The notes below the pieces were generated by a model that did not search any database, was not told the DNA's origin, and saw only the letters and a program-made list of their open reading frames with translations. From Tunturiibacter gelidiferens (GTDB taxonomy: Bacteria > Acidobacteriota > Terriglobia > Terriglobales > Acidobacteriaceae), in NCBI RefSeq assembly GCF_014201335.1, contig NZ_JACHEB010000003.1:62001-126000 (forward strand): a stretch of DNA of 64,000 nt, given 5' to 3'. Position 1 is the stretch's first letter, and each line of letters starts with the position of its first letter. The translations under genes were made by a program, and so were the position numbers. Positions 9,798 through 19,205 of this stretch are shown here, piece by piece.

Positions 9798-10898
9798 ATG
9801 ATCCAGACTACTGCGCCCGTCGGGATGACGTTTTCCGAAATCGCCGCTAAGGTCGCCGAAGGAGCACGCATTGGTCAGGACGACGCGCGTTGGCTTTGGC
9901 TCAATGCATCTGATAGCGAGTTGTCCTCGCTTGCCGCGAGTGTACGCCGGAGGTTTCATGCCCCGGGTTCCTGCACGTATATGGTGATGCGGATCATCAA
10001 CTATACGAACGTTTGCGTTGCGCAATGCGATTATTGTGCTTTTTACAAGCTACCCAGCGAGGACGGCGGGTATGTTCTCAGCCACGAGGCTGTATTCGCA
10101 AAACTGGATGAGTTGCTGACGCTAGGCGGAGATTTGGCGGCGTTCAACGGAGGGTTCAATCCACATCTGCCACTAGGTTATTACTGCGATTTATTCGCCG
10201 CGATCCGTGCGCGATACGGGGAAGCGTTGGAGTTCTATGCGCTGACGATTGCTGAGTTCATGTATCTTGCCGACCACGCTAGGCTGAGCCATGCTCAGGC
10301 AGCGGAGCGGTTGAAGGATGCCGGGGTGCGATGGATTACCGGAGGTGGTTCGGAGATTCTCACCGAGAATTTTCGTAGTAGGCATTCAAAGTTCAAGTAC
10401 ACCGTGGCGCAATACTTCGAGGCGCAGAGGGCGATCGTTGACGCGGGCCTGAAGACGACGGCAACGATGGTGATCGGATTTGACGAGAACCTTGATGAAA
10501 GGCTTGAGCACCTCGAACGCACGCGCCAGTTTCAGGACCAAACTGGCGGCCTCGCCAGTTTTCTCTGTTGGACCTTCAAACCCTATTTCACGCAGATTGG
10601 TGGTATCGAAATTACCACTGCCGAATACCTACGCCATCTTGCCCTTTGTCGGATCTACCTCGACAATATTCCGCGGATTCGGACCTCAGTGCTTACTCAA
10701 AATCAACAGGCGCTCGAAGGATTGAACTACGGAGCAGACGACTTCGATCTACCGATCGAAGATGAGGTGACTCAGAAGGCTGGTGCGACGATCAGCCTAG
10801 ACTTCGATCGGATATTGGGCTATGCGCGAGAACTCGGATACTCGCCCGCGTACCGGCATGTGTCGTTGGGGAGGCCACCATGGAACATGGGGTCTTAG
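9798..10898 (+). CDS. mqnC: Cyclic dehypoxanthinyl futalosine synthase (MqnC), radical SAM
   Basis: Radical-SAM enzyme that cyclises dehypoxanthine futalosine in the futalosine route to menaquinone. The [4Fe-4S] motif is NVCVAQCDYCAF, with Cys at about 72, 76 and 79. MqnC-type sequences GGDLAAFNGG, WITGGGSEIL and TTATMVIGF follow. 366 residues match the family. The start is uncertain: an in-frame ATG at 9738 and a TTG at 9726 also exist and none has a convincing ribosome-binding site; 9798 fits the family's N-terminus. No other mqn gene is in the window. A paralogous activity cannot be excluded. Confidence 0.85.
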   Translation: MIQTTAPVGMTFSEIAAKVAEGARIGQDDARWLWLNASDSELSSLAASVRRRFHAPGSCTYMVMRIINYTNVCVAQCDYCAFYKLPSEDGGYVLSHEAVFAKLDELLTLGGDLAAFNGGFNPHLPLGYYCDLFAAIRARYGEALEFYALTIAEFMYLADHARLSHAQAAERLKDAGVRWITGGGSEILTENFRSRHSKFKYTVAQYFEAQRAIVDAGLKTTATMVIGFDENLDERLEHLERTRQFQDQTGGLASFLCWTFKPYFTQIGGIEITTAEYLRHLALCRIYLDNIPRIRTSVLTQNQQALEGLNYGADDFDLPIEDEVTQKAGATISLDFDRILGYARELGYSPAYRHVSLGRPPWNMGS

Positions 10899-10919
10899 CT
10901 AAGTAAGGACTTTGGAGTA

Positions 10920-10949
10920 AGCCGTAACCTGAATGGCTGAGGTACGGCT
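10920..10949. terminator. Hairpin between convergent genes
   Basis: AGCCGTAACC at 10920-10929 and GGTACGGCT at 10941-10949 can pair with one bulged A. It lies between the convergent mqnC and YncE-like genes. There is no strong T-run, so it would be a weak bidirectional terminator at best. Confidence 0.4.
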
Positions 10950-10955
10950 ACTTAG

Positions 10956-12038
10956 TTAACGTCCCACAATGATGACTGAGAAAGTGCCGGGGATCGGAGT
11001 TGGACGGTACTGTAACTCCTCAGAGACCGTGCCGGTATTCTGGCCAAATTTGGAAGTTACCAAGTAGGCCTTCGCGATCTTATGGTCTACGACCATGGTC
11101 CGAGCGCCTGGCTGAGTTTTTACCTCCTGGACCCGAGAGTATTTCAGGAGTGAGTCGCGACGAAAGATGGAAAGTGTTCCGGTGGCGTCGGCAACGAAGA
11201 GCAGGTTATGTTGTGCGTCGAAGTCGATGTCGCCGGCATTTTGCGGAGCGTCGCCAACGGCGACAACCTCACCTGAGTCTGTGCTGACACTCACTAGTTT
11301 GTGGTCCTCACAAGTGGTAAAGAGTTGATGGCGGACGCTGTCGATAGCCAGTCCATTAGGTCCTGTGCAGGGCGTCAATTGCCAAGTGGCCGAAACTTTC
11401 TTGGCGGCAACGTCGATGCGTGCGATCTCGCCGCTAGCAGGGAGCGTCACGAAGATAGCGCCTGCTCCATCGCTAATCGCCGAGCCTGGACGGCCAGCAA
11501 GTGGAATGGTGGCTGTGAGCTGATTGGTAGTGGCATCGATCATGGTCGCGGTATGACTATGTGAGTTGAAGGCGAAGATCGACTTTGAAGATGGATCGAA
11601 GACGATGGCATTGGGAACCGCGCCGGTTGGCACGGATGCGACCACGTTCAAGTTAGAGCGGTCAAAGACACGGACAAAACCGGCCGATCCGTCTGTGAGG
11701 TCCGTGACATAGCCGTACTTGCCGGAGTCGTCGAGCGCGATCTCGCGAATGTTCTTCATCCCTCCGACTTCGCCGAGGAGTTTGCCGGTCCCTGTATCGA
11801 CGACCATAACGCGATCGGTACGTGGAATGTAGAGTCGATTGGCAGGTGTATCGAGCACTAGAAAACCCCATCCGCCTTTCCCGCCGAGATTCCATTGATC
11901 TTGCACATGAAATTGCGGCAATACTTTTGGGCTGGCAGCATGGAGGAGCGAGGTGAAGAGGCTCAAGCCTAGCGTAAACACGAGGGAGTAAAGGATCTTT
12001 GAAGAGAGATTTTGGGTGTTCTGGAAAGAATTGATCAT
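10956..12038 (-). CDS. YncE-like secreted beta-propeller protein
   Basis: 360 residues. An N-terminal hydrophobic stretch (about 14-34, ending LLHAASP) is a likely signal peptide. Repeated strands of the YVTN type follow: NRLYIPRTDRVMVVDTGTGK, PNAIVFDPSSKSIFAFN, TMIDATTNQLTATIPL, NLLFVADATGTLSIF. Such propellers are periplasmic or secreted binding scaffolds without an agreed reaction. It is the last of three reverse-strand genes (multicopper oxidase, phosphoesterase, this one), 89 bases after the phosphoesterase, and probably shares a transcript with it. Confidence 0.85.
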   Translation of the reverse strand: MINSFQNTQNLSSKILYSLVFTLGLSLFTSLLHAASPKVLPQFHVQDQWNLGGKGGWGFLVLDTPANRLYIPRTDRVMVVDTGTGKLLGEVGGMKNIREIALDDSGKYGYVTDLTDGSAGFVRVFDRSNLNVVASVPTGAVPNAIVFDPSSKSIFAFNSHSHTATMIDATTNQLTATIPLAGRPGSAISDGAGAIFVTLPASGEIARIDVAAKKVSATWQLTPCTGPNGLAIDSVRHQLFTTCEDHKLVSVSTDSGEVVAVGDAPQNAGDIDFDAQHNLLFVADATGTLSIFRRDSLLKYSRVQEVKTQPGARTMVVDHKIAKAYLVTSKFGQNTGTVSEELQYRPTPIPGTFSVIIVGR

Positions 12039-12127
12039 TTTATTTATCAGAGGGGCTTTCGCTGAAACTGACTTCGACGGCCAGCATCGCTGACCGTCGA
12101 AGTGTTGAAATCGGCTAAAAATGACTG

Positions 12128-14071
12128 CTAGTTGGAAGAGAAGTGGAAGTCGTCCAGTAGATCGCCGATTGCCGGGCTATTCGTCGGGACGTAGGGATTG
12201 TTGGCTTTCTGGACTGGGTTCGGCAGGTTATCACGGCTGCGGCCGCTGATCGTCGGCAGGCCCCAGTTCTTTTCGATGAACTTCATCAGCGAAACGTGAT
12301 CACCGTACTCGTGGGAAACAATGCCGCCCGTGGAGTACTTCGAGACGACAATGAGGGGAATGCGGGTACCGTCGCCGAAGAAGTCAACCGGCTGAATGTA
12401 GCCCGAGTCATAGTAGCCGCCGCCCTCGTCCCAGGTGACGAAGATGGCAGTGTCTGCCCAAAGGGCCGGGTTGGCCTTGACTCCATCGACGATCTTCTTG
12501 GTGAAGCCTTCGAAGAGATCAAGTTTGGAGGAAGCCGGGTGACCATCGTTGAAACCGCTGGGCTTGACGATGGAAACTGGCGGCAGGTTACCGGTGTCGA
12601 TGTCCTCATAGAGCTCAGTCGTGTCCGCAATGTAGGTCTGGCGAGCAGACTGGGTTCCCATGAACTGTGTCTGGTACTGGAACGGGTTGCAGATGTTGCA
12701 ATACTCATTGAACGAGTTCGACAGAGTTGGATCGGTTACGTAGAGATCCCAGTCTTCGCCGAAGTATTTAAAGGGAACGTTATGAGCAACGAGGTCGTCG
12801 CCGATGCTCTTCTGGGTGGTGGGAGGAATGGTAAAGACAGAATACTGCGATGCGAGGGTACCGTCGCCGTTGTAGCCAGGGTTGTAGTTGTTGACGAGGT
12901 AATAGCTGTTCGGTGCGCAGTTCGGCTTGACTGGACGCGAGAGGGACTGGAGGTAGTTGGTAACCGCCGGAACGCCTGGCTGGCTGATGTCCGCGCAGTT
13001 GACGTAGCTGCCACCGGCGTAGCCATCCTGATCCCACCAGTTGTTGGTATCGGGCTGTGGGTTTGGGTTCTCGATTTCATTTTTGGGCGGAACCGCGGCT
13101 GTGCCTTTACCGTTCGTGTAGAAGATGGAATCGCCGAAGCCGAACATGATGTGGTTTGCACCGGTTCCGCCCATGACGGACTGGTGGAAGTTGTCGCTAA
13201 TCGTGTAGTCATCTGCAAGCTGTTTCAAGTAGGGAGCGTCACCTTGCGCCACGTTGTAGAAGGCCATAGAGGTGGAACCTTCTTCGGTCGTGGTGTCGTT
13301 GAAGTTCTTGGGTTGTTTCGCGCCGTTGCTGCCAGTTCCGATAGTTGTCTCAACCCATGGGAAGAGGTCATTCAAGCAGCCACTGGGGTTGTCCTGAGTC
13401 GCGTAGTCAATGTTGCAGTCAGTCTGCTGCCACATCTGGAAGAAACGGTGCACAGGGCTGTTGGTATAGGCATCGTAAGGCATCTTGGGACCAGTGAGCT
13501 GGTAGACACCCTCTCGCAGGGAGGTTGCATTAGCTATTCGGGTGTCGACCTGGCCGCCAGCGATTCCAGTCGCACCAGTTACGAGGTACTTGTTATAGGC
13601 CGGCGCCAGACCCGTATCTGCAAGCTCCGCAACCTTGAGAGTGGTAAAGGGCGCAGTCGTGGCGCTGGTTTTTTCCGGACCGCCAGCCAACGACGGGGGG
13701 AGAGTGCTGTAGATGCTCTTTTCCTGAGGGCTGTTAGTGAACTTACCGTTGTCGGCGGTGGTGCTATCGACGGCCGAAAACTGCGCAGAAAGGGAATAGT
13801 TGGGACCAGGCTTGCCGTTGGCATTGACGATGCCTTTGGAGAGAAGGTTCGAGACAGTCTGACCCGCCTTCGGCTTGTAGGTAGCATAGACGTGATCGAA
13901 CGTGCGGTTCTCACCGATGATGATGATGACGTGCTTGATTGGAGTCTTTGTTGCTGGGAGGGCAGTTTGGGCGTAGGCGGATTGTGGCAGTCCCGCAAAC
14001 ACTTGCAGCGCAATCAACATCATGGCGCCGCACTTCAAAGTCCCGTTAGGGGCGTTGACAGTACGTTTCAA
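12128..14071 (-). CDS. Secreted phosphoesterase (phospholipase C / acid phosphatase AcpA type)
   Basis: 647 residues of the alkaline phosphatase-like phosphoesterase family (bacterial phospholipase C, AcpA). A signal peptide (about 14-35, ending SAYAQ) precedes the metal- and nucleophile-site IIGENRTFDH (about 51-60, Glu54/Asn55/Thr57). Further metal-site motifs are the late TWDEGGGYYD and SHEYGDHVSLMKFIE. The start codon is TTG, supported by GGAGGT five bases upstream. It probably releases phosphate from phospholipid or nucleotide esters in the periplasm or outside the cell. A 629-codon frame on the other strand is a shadow caused by codon bias. Confidence 0.9.
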   Translation of the reverse strand: MKRTVNAPNGTLKCGAMMLIALQVFAGLPQSAYAQTALPATKTPIKHVIIIIGENRTFDHVYATYKPKAGQTVSNLLSKGIVNANGKPGPNYSLSAQFSAVDSTTADNGKFTNSPQEKSIYSTLPPSLAGGPEKTSATTAPFTTLKVAELADTGLAPAYNKYLVTGATGIAGGQVDTRIANATSLREGVYQLTGPKMPYDAYTNSPVHRFFQMWQQTDCNIDYATQDNPSGCLNDLFPWVETTIGTGSNGAKQPKNFNDTTTEEGSTSMAFYNVAQGDAPYLKQLADDYTISDNFHQSVMGGTGANHIMFGFGDSIFYTNGKGTAAVPPKNEIENPNPQPDTNNWWDQDGYAGGSYVNCADISQPGVPAVTNYLQSLSRPVKPNCAPNSYYLVNNYNPGYNGDGTLASQYSVFTIPPTTQKSIGDDLVAHNVPFKYFGEDWDLYVTDPTLSNSFNEYCNICNPFQYQTQFMGTQSARQTYIADTTELYEDIDTGNLPPVSIVKPSGFNDGHPASSKLDLFEGFTKKIVDGVKANPALWADTAIFVTWDEGGGYYDSGYIQPVDFFGDGTRIPLIVVSKYSTGGIVSHEYGDHVSLMKFIEKNWGLPTISGRSRDNLPNPVQKANNPYVPTNSPAIGDLLDDFHFSSN

Positions 14072-14287
14072 AGTAATACCTCCGGAAAACTGAGGAAGCC
14101 GTTAGGTACCGCTGGGGTGTGCAACCTCAGTGGGATAACCGTAGAGGCAAGAGTGGTGCTAACGTGTCACGCGCAAATGAAATGACCGATAATTACGCTC
14201 ACGTTACTGGCTGAATTTCGTCGTAGGAAATTTCTTCTTGTTAGCGTCTATTCATACTTCAACGCCGTGGACATCGGCTCGGGCAAG

Positions 14288-16003
14288 CTACACCACGACT
14301 TTGTAGGGCCTCATCATCTCGTTGTCTTCGTGTTCGAGAATGTGACAGTGCCAGACGTAGAGAAGTTCGTCGCCGGGTGCCACTTGTGCTCCGTGAGGAA
14401 GATCGAAGCGCATAACAACACGAGTGACGTAACCAGGATAAGACTTGATGGTGTCCTTATGCGCAGGGCGCTCATTGCTCTCGGGCGCCATCGGCTTGCC
14501 CGTGAAAACGAGCTTGCCGGTCTGCTGGTAAGTTTGCACGTCGAAGGTCTGGCGATTCAAAACCTGGAATTGAACCAGGTGCACGTGCAAGGGATGAACA
14601 TCGCCAGTGATGTTGACGAAGGACCAGATCTCAGTTGAACCCGCCTTCGGATCTTCGGTAATGGGTTCGTGCCAGCGTGCGTTCCCGAGAAGGCCTGTAA
14701 TTACATAGCCATCGGACGGTCGTTCTTTTTCTGAAACCAGGAGAAGGCGCTCGCGAGTTGCGTAGGTAGGAACAAGGGGCTCGAAGGGGACGAGAGCTTC
14801 AGGTACAACGCTCGTATCCTTACCTGAGAGAGGCTTGGTCACCTTGAAGAGCATCACGTCTTCCGCAAGATACTGGCCGCCCATCGTATAGGGTGCAGGA
14901 GCATCGTTAACCAACGAGAAGGATTTACCTTCGCAACCGGAGAAGTCCACGATGATATCGAACCGTTCCGCCGGTCCAATGAGAAGGTAACGGATCTCCA
15001 GAGGAGAGGGCAGGAGACCGCCGTCGGTGCCGATCTGCTGAAAGGACGGAACATCGAAGGAGTCGTTCTGGATCTTGCCGGTCGCGTCGGAGATGAAGAG
15101 CCGAAGGTGGTAGAAGCGCGCATTCGCAGCGTTGACGATCCGGAATCGATACTTACGCGGCTCGACCTCCAGAAAAGGCGAGACTTTCCCGTTCACGCAG
15201 TTGTAATCTCCGTAGAACTCCTGGATCCAGATGGGGTGTTCTTTGGGGCCATTGACAACCTTAGGGTAGTAGAGCGAGCCGTCACGATGGAACAAGCGAT
15301 CCTGCAGCATCAGCGGGATCTCGAACTCGCCCTGTGGCAGGTTGAGTGCTCTCTCCGCTTCGTCGCGAATGAGGTAAAAACCGGCCAACCCCGTGTAGAC
15401 ATTGAGTCGGGTGATGCCAAGGCAGTGGTCGTGGTACCAAAGGGAGGTCGAAGGCTGGCAGTTGGGATAAGAAGACGGTCGCGGATTGAACTTTGATCCA
15501 CGAGGACCGTGTCCGCCCTGCTCAGTGAACCAGGCTTCCGGGTAACCGTCGTCGTCGGGCATCGTGCATGCTCCGTGCACGTGGGCAACGTTGCGGACCG
15601 CCGGGAGAGACGATTCGGCTCCGTGGATGGAATGATCGATGGGAAGCAAATGCGTGGTGGGTAACTTGCTAACCCAGTTAATACTGAGAGGCTGGCCGCT
15701 CTGAGCTTCGATGGTAGGGCCGGGCCATGAACCGTTATATCCCCATAGCGTCGTTGGTGGGAGATCTCGATGCACCTTCTGCTGGAACTGGCGCATTTCG
15801 AGATTGATGACCTCGCCCGGTCTTCCAGTTGCGCGGATAACCGGCGGTACCGGCAGCGGATCGACGTACGGAATAAGTCTGGCTCCGCTGCGAACCTGCG
15901 CCGGCGATGCCATCGCCTGCTGCATCGCGGGCACGGTTCTGCTGAGAGTAAGGCCAGCGGCGGTCGTGAGGCCACGTTGGAGAAGGCGACGTCTGCTCAG
16001 CAT
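14288..16003 (-). CDS. Multicopper oxidase (CotA / bilirubin oxidase-like), Tat-exported
   Basis: 571 residues. The N-terminus SRRRLLQRG plus a hydrophobic run is a twin-arginine signal. All four copper-ligand blocks are present: HVHGACTM (about 143), WYHDHCLG (about 188), HPLHVHLVQF (about 468) and WHCHILEHED (about 551), the last with the type 1 Cys-His set. The DDDGYPEAWF stretch after the first block is typical of CotA/bilirubin oxidase enzymes, which oxidise phenols, bilirubin or metals using O2. It is first of the reverse-strand trio, 216 bases before the phosphoesterase gene; that gap has no gene. Confidence 0.92.
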   Translation of the reverse strand: MLSRRRLLQRGLTTAAGLTLSRTVPAMQQAMASPAQVRSGARLIPYVDPLPVPPVIRATGRPGEVINLEMRQFQQKVHRDLPPTTLWGYNGSWPGPTIEAQSGQPLSINWVSKLPTTHLLPIDHSIHGAESSLPAVRNVAHVHGACTMPDDDGYPEAWFTEQGGHGPRGSKFNPRPSSYPNCQPSTSLWYHDHCLGITRLNVYTGLAGFYLIRDEAERALNLPQGEFEIPLMLQDRLFHRDGSLYYPKVVNGPKEHPIWIQEFYGDYNCVNGKVSPFLEVEPRKYRFRIVNAANARFYHLRLFISDATGKIQNDSFDVPSFQQIGTDGGLLPSPLEIRYLLIGPAERFDIIVDFSGCEGKSFSLVNDAPAPYTMGGQYLAEDVMLFKVTKPLSGKDTSVVPEALVPFEPLVPTYATRERLLLVSEKERPSDGYVITGLLGNARWHEPITEDPKAGSTEIWSFVNITGDVHPLHVHLVQFQVLNRQTFDVQTYQQTGKLVFTGKPMAPESNERPAHKDTIKSYPGYVTRVVMRFDLPHGAQVAPGDELLYVWHCHILEHEDNEMMRPYKVVV

Positions 16004-16166
16004 CCTATACGGCCGCGACTGGACGGGATCTTTGCCAGGGGAGGGTTCATTAAATATTCAATTTGGTTGTTAGCGATCTGACGCCTCAGGAAAAACACTA
16101 GCTTGATCTTGTTACGACACGATGAAGAGGCCAGATTCGGTGCCAGGACAAATAGAATGAAGAGGC

Positions 16167-16970
16167 ATGCCGAGATCGACACTTTCCGTAGCCATCATCA
16201 CGCTGAATGAAGAGGCGAATCTCGCGCGGACCCTGGCCCGCGTGCAGTTTGCAGATGATCTGGTTGTAGTCGATTCGGGCTCTACGGATCGTACGTTGGA
16301 AATTGCGAAGTACTTCGGCGCAAAGGTTTTCACGGAGCCGTGGAAGGGTTTTGCCAGGCAGAAGAACTCCGCAATCGAAAAATGCGTCGGCACCTGGGTT
16401 CTTTCCCTGGACGCGGATGAAGAGTTAACCGCCGAGCTTCAGAGAGAGATTAGCCTGATGCTCGAAGCTGATGCTGCAACCTTGCCGCAGATAGATGGCT
16501 ACCGGCTTCGTCTGAGGCATGTATTTCTCGGACGCTGGATGCGGTACGGAGGCTACTATCCAGACTTGAAACTTAGACTGTTTCGTCGCCTCACACCCGC
16601 TGGCGCCGCTTGCTTCACGGATCGCCCCGTCCACGAGTCAGTTCAGATTGCGGGGAGAGTGGAGACATTGAAAAATGACTTCCTGCATCATGGCTATCCC
16701 AACCTGAACATCTATCTGGAACACATGAATCGCTACAGCAGCCTTGGCGGCCAGATTGTTGCCGCTAAAGGAAAGGTCAGTCGCTCATGGCTGGCATTTT
16801 GCTGGAACGTCGCGCTGGTTCCAACGCTCACATTTGTGTGGAACTTTATCTTTCGCCTCGGATTTTTGGATGGACGTGAAGGGCTGTTGCTCCATCTTTA
16901 TCATTCCGCTTACATCAGCTGGAAGTATGCCAAGGCGTGGCAGATCGGAAGCCGGGCCGCCAGAGCGTAG
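16167..16970 (+). CDS. Family 2 glycosyltransferase, WaaE/KdtX-like
   Basis: 267 residues with a GT-A fold start: IITLNEEANLARTL, DSGSTDRT (about 35-42, nucleotide-sugar binding) and the metal-binding LSLDADEE (about 78-85). The middle KGFARQKNSAI and DRPVHESV are typical of the LPS-core glycosyltransferases related to WaaE/LgtF. It probably adds a sugar to lipopolysaccharide core at the inner face of the membrane. It is divergent from the multicopper oxidase and convergent with the GT39-like gene. The acceptor is unknown. Confidence 0.88.
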   Translation: MPRSTLSVAIITLNEEANLARTLARVQFADDLVVVDSGSTDRTLEIAKYFGAKVFTEPWKGFARQKNSAIEKCVGTWVLSLDADEELTAELQREISLMLEADAATLPQIDGYRLRLRHVFLGRWMRYGGYYPDLKLRLFRRLTPAGAACFTDRPVHESVQIAGRVETLKNDFLHHGYPNLNIYLEHMNRYSSLGGQIVAAKGKVSRSWLAFCWNVALVPTLTFVWNFIFRLGFLDGREGLLLHLYHSAYISWKYAKAWQIGSRAARA

Positions 16971-17005
16971 TTCTTTTCCGTTATTTAACGAAAGATTGTG
17001 CGCCT

Positions 17006-18316
17006 TCAGGTTGAGCGCGTAGCAGATTGAAAGAGATAAACCGCAAGGATGGTCATCAGAGGCTCAAGCGGGTGGCGAAAACGAGCCTGAACGGTAACAA
17101 GGTAATAAGTAAGCGGGAGAAGCGCGAAGGCCCACGCAAAGAGGCCAGCACCAGGAATCCCTCGCTTCAGCGCAAGCGCGAGTCCCAGAATTGCAGCGAG
17201 GCTTACAAAGCTGTAGTTGAGAACACGGAAACCTTCGTTCAAGACACCCTTTTCAACCGGCTTGGGCACGCTGACCCAGTAAAAGTAAAAGCGCTTCAGA
17301 GCCAGTTGGAAGAAACGGAGTTTGTGCGTGCGGATATGTTCCCGCGCTAGCTTGCCTTCCCGCTGAACATACGCATATTCGCCCAGCCTCTTGTACTCGA
17401 GATAATCCGGACAGACATCGCAGACAGGTACCCGCGTACCGACAGTGAATCCATTGTAAGAATCCAGAACTGAATCGTGCAGCTCCGCACCGAGGTTGCC
17501 ACGAATCGGAATAAATGCGTGAAACACAGTCTCATTGCGCATCATCCACGGTATGAGACAAGCAAGAAAAATAACTGCAGCAATGATAGATTTCCCGACT
17601 GCGGGTCCGAGGGCCGCTTTTTCCTTTGCAGCTCCAAGCAACATCCAGATGCCGCAGACTGGAAGAAAGAGAAGAATCGTAGAGTTGAGTAAAGCAATCA
17701 TCCCCCAGAACAGCCCAAAGAGCGACCACCGGAGAAGGGTCTGAGGGTTAGGCTCTGCACGGTCTTCCCCGACACTTCGCACACGCAGCGCCAGAACAAT
17801 GACAGCCGAGAACAGAAACGCCGTAAGGGCCATGTCCCAGACCCAGTGAACGGCATATTGCATCGTCGCGGGATAGAGAGCCCAGAGCCACGCGGACCAT
17901 GACGCGATCTTTCGGGCCTTTCCCGTGGTCTGAAAGCATCGTGCGGCGATCTCATAGATGAGGGGGGCCGTCGCAGCAGAGAAGATGCTGTTGATGGTGA
18001 GGATGACCCAAGCCGACTGTGCAGTGTAGACGCCGAATATCTTGAAGACACCTGCAAGCAGCAGCGGATAGAGCGGGGGTACCCAGGCGGTCGGGCCGGA
18101 GTGCCCAGTGAAGGGATCTGCATAGCCGAAGCCGATAACCAGAGCGCGCGCGATGCGACCCATCTCCCAGCCAAACTGAAGATGATCTTCCGAAAGACGA
18201 ATGCGATAGGTGTGGGCCGCCGTAATGTAAGCGACGCGAAGCAGAAATCCAACCCAAAAAACGGACCAGGGCGCGCGGAAGGAAGATTCTTTTTCTGATA
18301 TCTGAAGACTTGTCAT
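17006..18316 (-). CDS. GT39/ArnT-like membrane glycosyltransferase
   Basis: 436 residues with about nine or ten hydrophobic helices. The first helix (FWVGFLLRVAYI) is followed by a loop carrying SEDHLQFGWEMGRIAR and YADPFTGHSGPTAWVPP, the pattern of polyprenyl-phosphate-dependent glycosyltransferases (PMT/ArnT/'dolichyl-phosphate-mannose' type). It would transfer a sugar from a lipid carrier on the periplasmic side. It follows the methyltransferase gene by 15 bases on the same strand, suggesting one operon for surface glycan modification. Specificity is not deducible. Confidence 0.78.
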   Translation of the reverse strand: MTSLQISEKESSFRAPWSVFWVGFLLRVAYITAAHTYRIRLSEDHLQFGWEMGRIARALVIGFGYADPFTGHSGPTAWVPPLYPLLLAGVFKIFGVYTAQSAWVILTINSIFSAATAPLIYEIAARCFQTTGKARKIASWSAWLWALYPATMQYAVHWVWDMALTAFLFSAVIVLALRVRSVGEDRAEPNPQTLLRWSLFGLFWGMIALLNSTILLFLPVCGIWMLLGAAKEKAALGPAVGKSIIAAVIFLACLIPWMMRNETVFHAFIPIRGNLGAELHDSVLDSYNGFTVGTRVPVCDVCPDYLEYKRLGEYAYVQREGKLAREHIRTHKLRFFQLALKRFYFYWVSVPKPVEKGVLNEGFRVLNYSFVSLAAILGLALALKRGIPGAGLFAWAFALLPLTYYLVTVQARFRHPLEPLMTILAVYLFQSATRST

Positions 18317-18331
18317 CCGTTGGTCCTGAGC

Positions 18332-18973
18332 TCAGTCACGTCCGGCGCGAGGCTGGGCAACGACAAGTCCGCGAGGCGTGGGTAGAAAGACGACGGAGAG
18401 AAGGCCTTCCGACTCCATCGATCTCGCCGCGTCACGGACGACTTTGTGGTGCGAACTGGCGTCGTGCATCAGGATGAGGCCGTCGGGATTGATTTGAGGA
18501 AGGAAGCGTTTGACCTCCTGTTCGCGAATCGGCATATCGGAGTCAGAGAAAAAAAGATCAATGCGGCCATCGACCTTCATCTCGAGGCTGGACTCATTGC
18601 GGAGCTCAATCCACGGCTTCAGCGGAGACGCTTCGAGACGCCCTTTCGCGCGTTCGTAGACGACCGGGTCGAACTCGCAACTGATGACTTTGCCGAAGCC
18701 GTTACGCTCGAGACCCTTCGCGATCCATTCGGTGGAGACGCCGAGGAATGAGCCAGTCTCAACAACCAGTCGCGGTTTGATGGTCGTCACCAGCGTCGCA
18801 AGCAATTCGAGAACCTCGAGTTCGGCAGTCATCGAATCGATCATGCTCCAATGCTCGGGATGGGGGCATTCTGGAGTGGCGCGGTGCGTTTCGGGTTGAA
18901 GTGTACCAGCGGCGCGATCATGCTGGAGCATGATCTTATGTTCCTGTTTTAGTTTCTTACTGAATAATCCCAT
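18332..18973 (-). CDS. Class I SAM-dependent methyltransferase (Methyltransf_24-like)
   Basis: 213 residues. The Rossmann motif I is VETGSFLGVSTEW (about 71-83), motif II acidic end is VISCEFDP, and DLFFSDSDM then LILMHDASSH follow; these match the family that includes cephalosporin-hydroxylase-like and O-methyltransferase proteins of glycan clusters. First gene of a two-gene reverse-strand operon with the membrane glycosyltransferase. The start ATG at 18973 has AAACTAAAAC upstream, not a good ribosome-binding site, so the start is tentative. Substrate unknown. Confidence 0.75.
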   Translation of the reverse strand: MGLFSKKLKQEHKIMLQHDRAAGTLQPETHRATPECPHPEHWSMIDSMTAELEVLELLATLVTTIKPRLVVETGSFLGVSTEWIAKGLERNGFGKVISCEFDPVVYERAKGRLEASPLKPWIELRNESSLEMKVDGRIDLFFSDSDMPIREQEVKRFLPQINPDGLILMHDASSHHKVVRDAARSMESEGLLSVVFLPTPRGLVVAQPRAGRD

Positions 18974-19205
18974 GCAAAACTCCTAATCTTCCATTATGAG
19001 GGATTTCGATGCACCACGGAGTCCGCACCAGATATGAAGGCGAACTCCACCTGATCTGCAAAAATATGTCGCTCGCCGGACGAAATGCTCCACGAGGTGA
19101 AAAAAATGTAGATAATGGCGAGCGAGTGTACTGCCGTCGTTCCGATCGCTTTGGCTTTCGAACGAGCAAGTCAAACCGAACGGCAAGCCAGGAGAAAAGC
19201 GCTGC

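Noticed and set aside
12296..14185. A 629-codon open frame on the plus strand opposite the phosphoesterase
   Set aside because: It is the frame-shadow of a well-supported secreted enzyme; its protein has no motif, and the long openness comes from GC-biased third positions on the real strand.
18974..19205. Possible glycerol-related riboswitch or operator ahead of glpF
   Set aside because: No clear hairpin-terminator pair or palindrome is visible; the gap probably holds only a promoter.
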